Assembly: GCA_910592205.1 (NCBI GenBank)
Contig: CAJVPJ010000290.1
Coordinates: 1-30,575, forward strand
Direction of reading: 5' to 3'
Length of the DNA: 30,575 nt
Source of the DNA: Paraglomus occultum
Lineage: Eukaryota; Glomeromycota; Glomeromycetes; Paraglomerales; Paraglomeraceae
Shown piece after piece: positions 1 through 17,318 of the stretch; positions within the stretch are counted from its first letter, which is position 1, and every line of letters begins with the position of its first letter. The position numbers and the translations under genes are program-made. The notes under the pieces were generated by a model that saw only the letters and a program-made list of their open reading frames with translations, was not told the DNA's origin and searched no databases.

Positions 1-1914
1 CTGTTTTATGGTGTAAGTGTGTGGGATTAAATTGAAAGAGAATTAGCAATAGTAGATGATAAGATGAATGTCTACCATCGACGATCATTGAGCCAAGATT
101 TTCAAACTTGTGTTGGTTCATTATGATTCACCGATATTCATAACCATGGGTTTTGTTGTTTGTCTCGTAGGCCAAAGTTCATCGTGAAAATCATGACCCT
201 CGCGCTGTACAACAATGTACACTCTTGAGCATCAAAACTGGGGGTTGTTCAGAGGATTGTTCTTACTGTCCCCAGTCTTCTAGATACAAAACGTCCGTGA
301 AAGCACAAAAATTAATGGACACAGATGAAGTTCTTGTGGCGGCAAGAAAGGCTAAAGAAGCTGGAAGCACAAGGCTAGTACAGGGATTGCTTCTGTTAGA
401 ATCGTACAGAAATAGGATAATTCGTAATTACTTGTATTGAATGAAATATTGACAATATCTATCTTGCTGAATTCCTTTCTGTGGCTCTAGGTTCTGCATG
501 GGTGCGGCTTGGCGAGACCTCCATGGACGCAAATCAAATTTCAACAAAATATTGGGATATGTTAAGGAAATAAGGTTAGCACTTCAAACTATAATTATAG
601 TGGTGTCTGAAAAGTCATGTCACTGTAGCCGAATTAATGTTTTCTTGTGCTTCAAGCAGGTTTGTAATTTTTTCTATTTTAATAAATTCGTTGCAATTTC
701 AAAGACATATATATACCAGTCTGTCTGTGCCGGTGATCATATTGATGATACAAGTCACTTTTTGATTTGGTTTCTCAATATCCGGATTGGGGAAATTCAA
801 TCTTTATTTTGACAGATGCACAAGGCGATTGTGATTTAAGTACAGTGACAAAATCTTTCAGACATTCAACGCATCAATGTTTTGCCTGGTCCATTTTCCA
901 AATCATAACGGTTTTGAGCATCTTTTCTTTTGGGATCTTGTTAGGTCTATGGACATGGAAGTATGTTGCACTTTGGGCATGTTAGATGCCGGACAAGCCA
1001 AAGCACTCAAAGAAGCGGGCTTAACCGCGTACAACCATAATCTTGATACTTCTCGTGAATATTATCCAAAGGTGACTTTCTCTCATCAAGTTCGTGTTTG
1101 CGAATAATCAAAGTTGTCATACACACCACATTCTCTATCTTTGTAGATCATAACTACTCGTTCATACGATGAGCGTCTAACGACAATCGCTAATGTCCGC
1201 GAAGCAGGCATTCACGTATGCTCTGGGGGAATTATTGGTTTGGGCGAAACGCCAGAAGACCGCATCAGCATGTTACATACGTTATCAACAATGCCGAAGC
1301 ATCCCGAGTCGGTTCCGATCAATGCGTTATTGGCTGTAGAGGGTACTCCCCTAGAGAAACAAGAGGTATAAAGAGGCATTGAGACCTGCATTTAATAAGA
1401 AATGATTTCAAGATATTAATACACTGGCGACAAATTCTTTGCTAGCCTGTTTCCATTTGGGAGATGGTTCGAATGATTGCTACAGCAAGAATAATCATGC
1501 CAAAATCAATGGTTCGGCTTTCTGCTGGACGTGTGCGGTTTTCTCAACCCGAGCAGGTGATAAATGTTATGACAACTTAAACATTTCACAAAGTATATAT
1601 ACTGAAAATGGTCATTATCAATGAATCGTTGTTAGGCCTTGTGTTTCTTTGCAGGTGCAAATTCTATTTTCACTGGTGATACTCTTTTGACGACTCCGAA
1701 CAATGCCTTCAACGAAGATCAAGAAATGTTTAGAATACTTGGTAAGAGAAAGAAAAGCCTTCTGATCCTCCATCCTCAATTTTTGTTTGCCTATTGACGC
1801 GTCTTTAATACTTTGTTAGGTCTTGTTGCCAAGCCAGCAAATCTTGGAGAAAACGAGTCCAGTTTACCAATAGAAGAAAAGACCGTAGTGAATTCTAGCA
1901 GCGTATCAATTTGA
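1..1914 (+). CDS. BIO2: biotin synthase, 5' truncated by window edge
   Basis: Radical-SAM enzyme that inserts sulfur into dethiobiotin, the last step of biotin synthesis, normally mitochondrial in fungi. Exons: <1-12, 171-373, 491-574, 945-1071, 1147-1365, 1446-1556, 1636-1741, 1820-1914; all phases close. The first visible exon encodes only LFYG, matching the family's segment just before the cluster region, so the transit peptide and N-terminus lie outside the window. The CxxxCxxC 4Fe-4S/SAM motif is GCSEDCSYC. Further family blocks are [30 protein letters not shown] and AGANSIFTG. The intron at 374-490 needs a GC donor (AG|GCTAGT) to keep frame, and the 575-944 intron is long (370 nt). The tail after the conserved domain is Ser/Glu-rich and ends VSSI-like at the TGA. 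Convergent with AFG2. Identity is secure; only the missing 5' part is unknown. Confidence 0.95.
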
Positions 1915-2737
1915 TGAAATACGGATCGTCCGATATATTATAAACTATTTATCAACGTGAATATTTGAATAAGAAAAACAAAGTAAATTAGTTACTTTGG
2001 TAGAATGAATAGTAATAGTTAAATTAATACAACAGTTAATTTCATTGTTAACGACAATGTATTGTAGTTTTATTAATATCTAAGCAAATTCTAAGAATTG
2101 TACTATTCATTATCTAAGTTTCCATCATTACTACCGAAAAATCAGAAAGCGGTCTGTAATTGATGTTTGTAAGACCACCAACACATAGTCCAGACTCTTC
2201 AATTTGGTTGAGTTTTTTCGAACTGCAAAACTCCATGTTTGTAATGACAATGTTGATGCTTGCTTCGAAAATGTGTTTCAGCTTTGTCATAGCGCTTTTG
2301 ACTCTCGGCGTATCCGTTTGTAAGTTCTCTTCACCAATCGAACGGCGATATTAACCGAATAATCACTTTATCAACTCAAATCTGAATTAGTAAAAAACCA
2401 ATTTTCTGCTTTGCCAGAACACAACAATCGTAAAATGATTAAATATTATCGCGCAATAGTTCCGACGGGATAAGCCACGAAAACTTCGCAACATATATGC
2501 ATCCGCATAAAATATACCATAACTTGTTATCTGTGATTGCTGCAAATGAATTTTCTCTAAATTTTCAAAATCTAACTGCGTATTAAATAAACGTTAATAT
2601 TTCATTTTAATTTAGACAATTGATGAAATAATGGTCCAAAAATTAGTTTTTTATAGAAAAGGTTAGTTTTAGCCAAAATAAAAGTGAGATTGACCTCTAT
2701 GAAATTAAATAAATTACGACAGTGCAATATTTTTTGT
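1915..2737. other. convergent intergenic region between BIO2 and AFG2
   Basis: An 823-bp AT-rich spacer holding the 3' ends of two converging genes. I see no tRNA, recognisable transposon or conserved domain. The only coding-like signal is a 58-codon minus-strand ORF (2290-2114), listed separately. Confidence 0.6.
2114..2290 (-). CDS. possible small ORF or exon remnant, 58 codons
   Basis: An ATG-initiated minus-strand frame begins MTKLKHIFEAS and ends SVVMMET before TAG. The same frame stays open about 20 codons further upstream without a Met. Composition is protein-like (mixed charged and hydrophobic residues, LCVGGLTNINYRP), but I recognise no family, signal peptide or membrane segment. 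It lies downstream of the AFG2 stop on the same strand, so it could be 3' UTR, a decayed exon or a small gene. There is no supporting promoter or splice context. Confidence 0.15.
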   Translation of the reverse strand: MTKLKHIFEASINIVITNMEFCSSKKLNQIEESGLCVGGLTNINYRPLSDFSVVMMET

Positions 2738-5848
<3,111 letters not shown>

Positions 5849-6113
5849 TTGAAAAACTTTCGCGCGAAAATCACGCATCCAAAATTTTAAGAGACCTTTT
5901 TCCCACTCACGTGAATATCTATTTGTCATACAGAAAGGAGCTGAGCTTGCATTATCGATCACGGCATAATGTTTGGATTTTATTAGTTTTATAATATATT
6001 ATCACAAGACGAGGAGAATAAGTCTAAAGTTTATGTGTAAGTCTCGATGTGAAAATCCGTCATTTCGACTTTTACATTCTTATTAGATGCGCCACAATTG
6101 ATTATTAAAACAC
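5849..6113. promoter_or_regulatory. intergenic region: CTP synthase 3' end and AFG2 promoter
   Basis: A 265-bp spacer between tandem minus-strand genes (less if AFG2 starts at 5962). An AT-rich stretch near 5980-6000 could serve as a core promoter for AFG2. No other feature seen. Confidence 0.35.
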
Positions 6114-8812
6114 TCAATTTGGTAAATGTTTAGAGAATAGAGAACTTAGTGGCAATCCAGCAGACGCTGCCACAAAACCAAGGAATGTGGGCACAGGTCG
6201 TAGTGGACGGCTAAGATATTCTGGATGATACTGGGTTCCCACAAAGAACGGATGGTCTGCCATCAAAAAAGCGATTAATATACCTTGAACTGGATGCTAA
6301 CATTTCAACGTTTATCTCACCTGGTAATTCCAATATTTCCATGCGTTTTCCCGTCTCATCACGTCCAACAAACGTTAGTCCATTCTCTGCTAACAAGGGA
6401 ATATACTCTGGGTTAACTTCATAACGATGACGATGACGTTCTTTGACTCCAACCATGCTGCCTTCTTTTGTTATGGTACCCATTGACTGATGTGCTTCGT
6501 ATATTTTGCCTAGAAACAGACGCTTGAATTACGACACTGTTGGCAACATTGTTCAATCCAAGAAAAAATGTAACCAAACATACGGATTTTGCACCAGCCT
6601 TCACTCTCCTTGGTAAACCTCGTCGGTCGTAAGCCTAATCTCATGGTACCGCCGAGATGTGTACGCGAGATTTCCGGCATATACACAACTAATTTATTGA
6701 CGGCCTCTGCATCTAGTTCCTCCGAGTTGGCGTTTTCAATGCCACATACATGACGTGCGAATTCGATAACTGCTACTTGCAATCCAAGACAAATACCTAA
6801 CAAGATGCAAGCAACGAGTGAGTACGCTACTCACACGCCATATACGTATATTGACGGAAAACGATTTACCTAAAAATGGAACTTTCTTCTCTCTTGCATA
6901 TCTGACAGCTGCAATTTTACCCTCAGTACCACGATTCCCAAATCCACCAGGAACAAGGATCCCATCAGCACAGCGTATCGTATCCCATGCAGCCTCGTAC
7001 TTCTCAGCATTTGTTTCTTTCGTCTCAGCTTCTAGGTCACTAGCCTCTACCCACTTCAGAAATAGATTATACAAGATAAACATAAAGACATAGGACAGCA
7101 TTCAAACACGTCAGGTCAACAAATAAAATATCGAGTGGAAACCTTCAAGACCAGTTTACGTCCGCATTCTATTGAGGCATGTTCGAGAGCCTGAACGACT
7201 GAAATGTACGAATCTTGAAGATAAGTATATTTTCCCACTAGGACGATTGTAACTGTTTCTCGAGAGCGACTGTGTCTAAAGACAACAAATGATAAGCTAA
7301 AATAATTTATCGCCAAATGCCAATCTGCTCAACGTTTACGTACTCGACAGTCAACTTCTTCCAGAACCGTAGTAAATTGCTCCCCTTCCGCTGCCATTCA
7401 GGTGTAATGTTGATGCAGTCCAACCTGAAACGCTTCGTCAGATAATTTAATATACCCTGATCTTTAAGTAGTAGCGGTACATGGTATGTTGATGCAACAT
7501 CTTGGACCGATAGCACCTGCCAAAACATTGTAAATTAGTATGTTTAACAGCTCAAATCAAATCACCTTCCATAGTCATTACTTGTTCGAGTTCCACACGA
7601 CAATAGAGAGCAATCTTTGAGCGAACGCGAGCCTCTAATTCTTCAGAACATCTGCAAGCAATCTGATAGCGCAATCAGTTGGTCAAACATTAGATCAATA
7701 GGGGACTGTTAATTTGCCCGTCGGCTCTCCTGCATCTAAAGTTAATGTCATATTCACCAGATCAGGTTTCAAACCCAAAGCTCTCAGCTGCCTGATCGTA
7801 GCCTGTGTAGGTTTCGTCTTTTGCTCACCGACCACACCAAGAACCGGCACCAGAGACACCTGAATGACGGCGAAATTTTCCTGTCCAACTCGATATTGGA
7901 ACTGTCGTAATGCTTCTATGTATGGAGCCGATTCAAAATCACCTATTGTGCCTCCCAACTACAAGACCCCCAAAAATCGTGCGGTTGTAAATGATCTACT
8001 CGTAGTATGCTTGGGGAATTGAGCTAAAAGAAATATATCGTGGAAAGGTATAGCAAGTGATCGAACCTCAATTATACAAATGTCTGGTATTTCGCCGCTT
8101 TTGTCCACAGGAATTCTTGCAACCCGCTCAATCCAGCTTTGAATTGCATCGGTTATTTGAGGGACTGTTTGTACATTTTTCCCCAGATAATCACCTCTCC
8201 TCTGTTTTGACAGAACCAAATTTCAGATAAAATATTTCTCAACAAATGAATAGAAAAACATATAGAACGCAATCCGACCTCTTTTTCTATGACATGCTGA
8301 AATATCTTCCCAGATGTGATATTATTGTCCCGTGTTAATGTTACATCAAGAAATCTTTCATAGTTCCCGAGGTCGAGATCCACTTCGGCTCCATCATTTA
8401 AAACGAATACCTCACCTGACCGGGATGGCAAGTTTACAAAGAGTTAGCTCCAGAAACAGAAAAATACACACAAAACTCGTTGGTTAAATTTATATGCCGA
8501 CCAGAGTAAAAGAATGAGAAACGCGTCTAGTTCATTCATACAAACCGAATATACTAGAAATCACACCTCTTACTGATTTCATATCTATCAAACATAGAAA
8601 CTACACAAAACCCAAGCCAGAGCGGAAAAAAGATGTGAAAACTCACCATGTTCGATAGGGTTCATAGTACCAGCATCCACATTTATGTAAGGGTCAATCT
8701 TAATTGCGGTCACCTTTAGACCTAATGTTTTTAACAGTAACCCCGTGGAGGACGCAATAACGCCTTTCCCAATACCCGAAATTACACCACCCAATATCAA
8801 AACGTATTTCAT
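6114..8812 (-). CDS. URA7: CTP synthase
   Basis: Makes CTP from UTP, ATP and glutamine; cytosolic and often filament-forming. Exons (minus): 8812-8647, 8415-8279, 8201-8067, 7958-7758, 7662-7582, 7516-7344, 7275-7143, 7053-6870, 6796-6584, 6509-6321, 6256-6114; 584 aa, normal for fungi (yeast Ura7 579). The synthetase domain begins [17 protein letters not shown] (P-loop) and carries [11 protein letters not shown] and GGTIGDFES. The class I glutamine amidotransferase domain has [12 protein letters not shown], nucleophile Cys406 in GICLGLQ, and the His548/Glu550 pair in YHPEY. The start is fixed because the family begins with exactly this motif. A CACGTGAT element lies about 130 bp upstream. 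URA7 and URA8 are interchangeable names for this activity in yeast; the orthology to one of them is not implied. Confidence 0.97.
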
Positions 8813-9252
8813 TTTTATTTGCTTATGAAATGTGTGGAATTTTATTAAAACTTGGTGCCCTCCTTGCCCTACTGACAACGGGGAAGGAAACGATTTTGCA
8901 AAAAATTTTAGTTTATATTTTTTTTTGCGCGTGCGGTGTACCACACGTGATAATCCCTTTTCTGGAAATGAAAAACTCATGCTCACGACATTCAATGCAC
9001 ATTCTGATTGGTTATGTTACAAAACGCGTAAATATCCAGTTACGTTGGCGCGTCATTTATTACAACGCCTATACCAATTAAGGAATATGACTTTCCATCC
9101 CCTATTATAAATAATACAATTACAAACAATGTTTCTTTCTATAGTAACGCCCAAATATAGCATTTCGCCACACCCTATCCTTGCTGTGGGAGATTCTCTA
9201 TTACTATTGCCCAACTTGGACCCGTTCAAAGTGCTAAGCCATAATAGTGTAA
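8813..9252. promoter_or_regulatory. CTP synthase promoter / CLC 3' region
   Basis: A 440-bp gap between tandem minus-strand genes. It contains the palindromic E-box CACGTGAT at 8944-8951 and T/A-rich tracts, including TATAAATAATA around 9106. ORFs seen here on the plus strand are short and overlap the promoter; I treat them as chance. Confidence 0.4.
8944..8951. promoter_or_regulatory. E-box CACGTGAT upstream of CTP synthase
   Basis: Palindromic CACGTG core with an AT extension, a binding site type for fungal Cbf1-like bHLH factors. The same 8-mer recurs at 20950, 23191 and 29519. Binding is inferred only. Confidence 0.35.
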
Positions 9253-13549
<4,297 letters not shown>

Positions 13550-13750
13550 TATATGAAGTAGGTTATGGATGAAGTTTTTGAACAATGATTAAGCGTGCAA
13601 CAGTGGTGTAACATTTAATATTAAATTTCGTCTATAGAGGTGAGAACATGACTCAATAATCATATAAGACGGCAAAATAATAAGTAACCTTGTTTAAATA
13701 CGAGTTGTTTACTTTTTCACTCTTTTGTTTCAAGTTGCAACAATCCACAT
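13550..13750. promoter_or_regulatory. divergent promoter of CLC and ERV2
   Basis: Only 201 bp separate the two start codons, so both genes must share this AT-rich interval for initiation. No clear TATA or palindromic site stands out. Confidence 0.5.
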
Positions 13751-14502
13751 ATGCACATAATGCGAGGAATCGTTGGCCTGACTGTTATTACCTTCTTAGT
13801 GATAATACCCACACTGGTTTACTTCAACTCCAGTTTAAACAGCAGATATCAGGAAAATATTAACCCTCTTGACTATACGGAAGAGTTTCCTACTCATTTG
13901 AGTGAGAATGTTGACCAGAATAGTGTCCACGGAGAAGTAATCATGCCAAAATTAGGAAACGCTACGATAAAGTATGTAAGGACTGTGTGTTTTGAACGTA
14001 CTAGTTTAGCTGGCGATGATACTAATAAGCGTTTATTTGATTGACCAGAGCCGAGTTAGGTAGAAGCAGTTGGAAGGTAGGAAATCGTATATACTCGCAC
14101 CGTATATGCATCTATTTGACGACAATCTGATTAATTATCAACAGCTTCTACATACCATGATGGCACGTTTTCCCGAACGCCCTACCAAAGATCAGAAAAC
14201 GGCACTGCGAAGTTTTATTTATCTCTTCAGTCGATTATATCCGTGTGGCGAGTGGTATGTCAATGAACTTTTCCTGTATGCTTGGTAAATGTGGCCAAGC
14301 TTACTGATACGATTTGTTTTGTAGTGCAAAAGAATTTCAAATGATTCTTGAAAAGCATCCACCACAAGTCTCTTCTCGTGAAGCTGCTTCGCAATGGGCG
14401 TGCGCCGTGCACAATATTGTCAATAGACGATTACTCAAGGAAGAATTTGATTGTTCTACCATCGCTGACAGATACAAGTGTGGGTGTGCTGCAGAATCGT
14501 AA
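13751..14502 (+). CDS. ERV2: ERV2-like FAD-dependent sulfhydryl oxidase (ER)
   Basis: Oxidises thiols to disulfides and passes electrons to O2; the ER-lumen branch of oxidative folding. Exons 13751-13971, 14049-14076, 14145-14254, 14325-14502; 178 aa (yeast Erv2 196). An N-terminal hydrophobic segment (about residues 7-25, GLTVITFLVIIP) acts as signal anchor, which separates it from mitochondrial Erv1. The ERV/ALR core has the catalytic CGEC (Cys117/Cys120), the FAD-binding WACAVHNIVN block, Cys146/Cys163, and the C-terminal shuttle pair CGC (172-174), which is the Erv2-type arrangement. Exon 2 is only 28 nt. Met4 (13760) is an alternative start. Not to be confused with Erv1, whose CxxC shuttle is N-terminal. 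Confidence 0.93.
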
Positions 14503-15044
14503 TATAATAGCGAAGCATCCTTTCAACTCTCAACCATAGTAATCTTTAATTAGTTATTCGTAAAACTTCTAATAATCTCTTGCAAATTGTTGTTTCCGTA
14601 ATTTTGCCCAAGAGAGGCTGAATTGTTTCCGTGAAGTGTGAATGCTTGGACAAGGACGCATATAGTTCTTCAGTTACATGCTAGTTTCCAGAAACATTAA
14701 AACTTAGCATTTCACCTTTGAAACTATATTTTACTATGATAGTAGTTAAACATGTAAAGAGTCGAAGGTGAAATCATATTACGCGAAGCGTGTTTTAAAC
14801 AAATAACAATAAAGATAATTACTTGCGTTCGACGTTCAAGATTTTCTTCGTTGTAAGTCTTGGTAAATTTAGTTGGCTACTTTTTCTGTTTATGCTTGAA
14901 GTTGGGTTTTGATTTTGCAAAGTTCGCCGACCTTTTTTTCGACTTTTTTGTGCTATAGCTATTTTGTAGTCTCTTTATCGATTGCTATTTCTCTCCCACT
15001 AATCCAGTTATAGCCCATAAAACAACATCAATACAAGGCTATCA
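14503..15044. other. intergenic region with long hairpin
   Basis: A 542-bp AT-rich interval. The only structured element is the inverted repeat at 14709-14774, listed separately. T-rich tracts near 14930-14960 precede the next ORF. No gene recognised. Confidence 0.5.
14709..14774. repeat. 13-bp inverted repeat (potential hairpin)
   Basis: Left arm ATTTCACCTTTGA (14709-14721) pairs with right arm TCGAAGGTGAAAT (14762-14774); as RNA all 13 positions pair with one G-U wobble. The 40-nt loop contains a second small palindrome, ACTATGATAGT. It lies 207 bp after the ERV2 stop, so it may be in that 3' UTR, or be a small decayed inverted-repeat element. Confidence 0.5.
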
Positions 15045-15605
15045 ATGAAGTTGAATGGTCAAAGGAATCGTAATACTCTTGGTCCATTATTCCATTATAA
15101 GTTTTCTCAAATATCTTTCTCTACCATTTTGATAACACAACAGAATACCACTTTCGGTCTCAATGACTTTAACTGTTCGGTTGTTTCAGATTTTCGGCCA
15201 ATTGTATTTTTTTGGTTGCGCGATTATCAATTAATACTGTGCATTGTCCATGTTTTTGGAAATATTTTCAATGTCGGTTCCCAACTTATACCCGAACGCC
15301 AATCACTAATAAATAATCCGCGCCATAATCGCAATAACAAACGCAAAAACAAGAGGTTTCTATTATCAGTAAGTCTAGCGTTTATAAGCCTAGTATATAC
15401 ACAAATATTACCTTTTGGTATTACAACATGGGTAAATAAGTTTAGTTCGCAATTGCTTGACTCCGGAGGATCGAGGCTTAAAAGGAGTTTGTCCGAAATC
15501 AAAACAAAAGCCATGACAAAATCGGCCGACAAAGCTGTATCCATCTTGACGATAAATACCCGCGTTCCAACAGAGTTCAACTTCACAGACATCTTCAATA
15601 CATAA
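15045..15605 (+). CDS. unrecognised 186-codon ORF with two hydrophobic segments
   Basis: An uninterrupted ATG-to-TAA frame, long for this AT-rich DNA. The protein has a polar N-terminus, a hydrophobic stretch near residues 57-80 (IVFFWLRDYQLILCIVHV), a basic Asn/Arg/Lys patch, a second hydrophobic stretch (LLSVSLAFISLVYTQIL), and a polar C-terminus. I recognise no family. It is in the same frame as the downstream NlpC/P60 gene and is separated from it by the TAA plus two codons. That spacing leaves no room for an independent promoter unless the promoter lies inside this ORF. It may instead be 5' UTR or promoter sequence that is open by chance. A GTAAGT donor-like site occurs at 15370. Confidence 0.3.
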   Translation: MKLNGQRNRNTLGPLFHYKFSQISFSTILITQQNTTFGLNDFNCSVVSDFRPIVFFWLRDYQLILCIVHVFGNIFNVGSQLIPERQSLINNPRHNRNNKRKNKRFLLSVSLAFISLVYTQILPFGITTWVNKFSSQLLDSGGSRLKRSLSEIKTKAMTKSADKAVSILTINTRVPTEFNFTDIFNT

Positions 15606-15611
15606 ACAAAT

Positions 15612-16265
15612 ATGAAACTCTTTATTATTTTTTGTCTTCTACTACCACTTGTATTCGGCGGAGATCCTAGAAAATGTTCCGGATTTCCGGCAACTCGTGA
15701 AGGTCTCATAGAGGCGGCATTCAACGTAGTGAATAGCCGAAAAATCATCAATTACACTCAAGGCCCACGACGCTGGTCTGGAATTGCGAATGGAATATGT
15801 CCCTCAGATGACGTACCGCCTTATGCCGATTGCAGTTCCTTTGTTACTTGGTTATATTGGAGCCTCTTTGGATCTTATCCTGATTATCTTAACAGAGCGC
15901 GCTGGACGGGTGGTTATACTGGAACATTGGCCGATAACGGAATGCCAGTCTCTTTGAATGATGCACAGCCGGGGGACGTTGTTCTATATCGAACCGGAAA
16001 CCGTCCATATAGTCACGCGGCTCTTTACGTTGGTGAAAACCGAGTTATCAGCTATGGCTCTACCGGTCCGGCGAAACTTCTTAACGTTGGCTTCTTCCCT
16101 AATAAGAGTTACGATTTGAGAACTTATCCTGACTTTTTTGCGGTCGGAACACCATGCAATGGTGTACAAGGTACTTGCATTGACACGGACACGACTACTT
16201 GTTCCAAACCTTTAATAGCGGGCAAATGCAGAGGACCAAACTTTGTCAAATGTTGTCCGGAATAA
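15612..16265 (+). CDS. secreted NlpC/P60-type cell-wall peptidase with Cys-rich tail
   Basis: Single-exon gene, 217 aa. Residues 1-16 are a clear signal peptide (Lys2, then FIIFCLLLPLVFG, cleavage near FGG-D). The body matches the NlpC/P60 papain-like fold: YADCSSFVTW gives the nucleophile Cys74 in the D-C-S context, followed by QPGDVVLYRTG and YSHAALYVG with the catalytic His135, then RVISYGS. Such enzymes cut peptide stems of bacterial peptidoglycan. The C-terminal 35 residues form a separate module with six Cys (182, 189, 197, 206, 214, 215) ending KCCPE, probably three disulfides and perhaps wall binding. No intron, unlike nearly all neighbours, which suggests a recent bacterial-type acquisition. 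Substrate is inferred: external bacteria or endobacteria. Start chosen by the signal peptide. Confidence 0.88.
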   Translation: MKLFIIFCLLLPLVFGGDPRKCSGFPATREGLIEAAFNVVNSRKIINYTQGPRRWSGIANGICPSDDVPPYADCSSFVTWLYWSLFGSYPDYLNRARWTGGYTGTLADNGMPVSLNDAQPGDVVLYRTGNRPYSHAALYVGENRVISYGSTGPAKLLNVGFFPNKSYDLRTYPDFFAVGTPCNGVQGTCIDTDTTTCSKPLIAGKCRGPNFVKCCPE

Positions 16266-17318
16266 ATAGATATAATTTTATACTTAGCAATCGTCGATAA
16301 TATTCGCAACACGGGAAATTTTGTGTCGGGTAAAATGATTTAAATAAAATACGAAATTATTTCAACGCGTGCGTGTTGCAAATTATGGAATGTAACTTTG
16401 GATCTGTACACATCGCCCTTCTTTGTCATACAAAATACCCCGTCTCCGAGATTTTGGCTAATTGTCTAGACCCGATCCAAGATGGGTTGACCAACTTATT
16501 GACGACCAGTTATAGAGCGAGCTTGTCTTGTATAATTGATTGGTTTGGCAAAAACGTATTTCCGACTCCATAGATTTATTTTTTTCTATAAATGCAAAAA
16601 TCGACAAACACTTGATCTTCCTTTTAAGGATTGATATTACGACTGTATTAATGTTTATTCAGCAGAACAACAGTAAATGAAGCTTCAATGAGAGATCGCC
16701 TATTTGAATCACCAACCGAGGGGAATTGGGTATTATTCGTTCGAATGTCTCGTTGTTATCATTACTGTAGACTACAACTTTTTACTAAATACGAAATTGT
16801 TCCCATATCTTATCGTGAATTATAAATATTGTGTGGCGTATTAATTCTCAAGTCATTTATAGATCGTCTTGTCATTTAGAGTTCATTTGTTAATCATTTA
16901 ATTAAGTTAAAAACTCTTAGACTTTTTTGTAGTTTCCGTCATTGAAAGTAACAGTAGTGTGAACCAATAACGTCCATTATTTGCTTATAGAAGGGTGTAT
17001 AGCTCCCATTACAAAATAGCTATGGTAAAGAGTTACCGGCATTTATTCCGCGTCGTTTGCAAATGGATTTGCATTTTAGTATCAGCATAACCCATATGAC
17101 AAGACGGCAGAGTAAGAGAGAGGTTCGTAGCTCCAACTAGCAACATCTAATGACAACCATTTCAAGAATCGCCATCTATTGTTTGAAAGCAATGATGAAC
17201 CAAGTAACTTTATCACCACCAACGCAACGGAACCTTTTCTATGCTATACGTTAGTTATTAATATCAATGTTCAAATTCCGAAAGTCCATGAAATAATTCA
17301 CGGTCATTTACCGCTACT
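16266..17318. other. convergent intergenic region between peptidase and HMG-CoA reductase
   Basis: A 1053-bp AT-rich spacer. A 62-codon plus-strand ORF (Met at 16385 to 16573) shows no recognisable domain. Around 16850-16905 there are several near-copies of TCATTTA. No RNA gene or transposon end found. Confidence 0.45.

Noticed and set aside
1462-1475. GGTTCGAATG resembling a tRNA B box
   Set aside because: It is inside a BIO2 exon (MVRMI) and has no A box or acceptor stem.
7695-7757. Extension of CTP synthase exon 4 beyond 7758 (open frame to a TGA)
   Set aside because: Family alignment needs GLKPDL-IACRCS, which is produced by the GT donor at 7757; the extra 20 codons are intron read-through.
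15227-15751. 174-codon minus-strand ORF opposite the NlpC/P60 5' end
   Set aside because: It is antisense to the 186-codon ORF and to the signal peptide of the peptidase. Composition is that of a mirror frame, with no domain.
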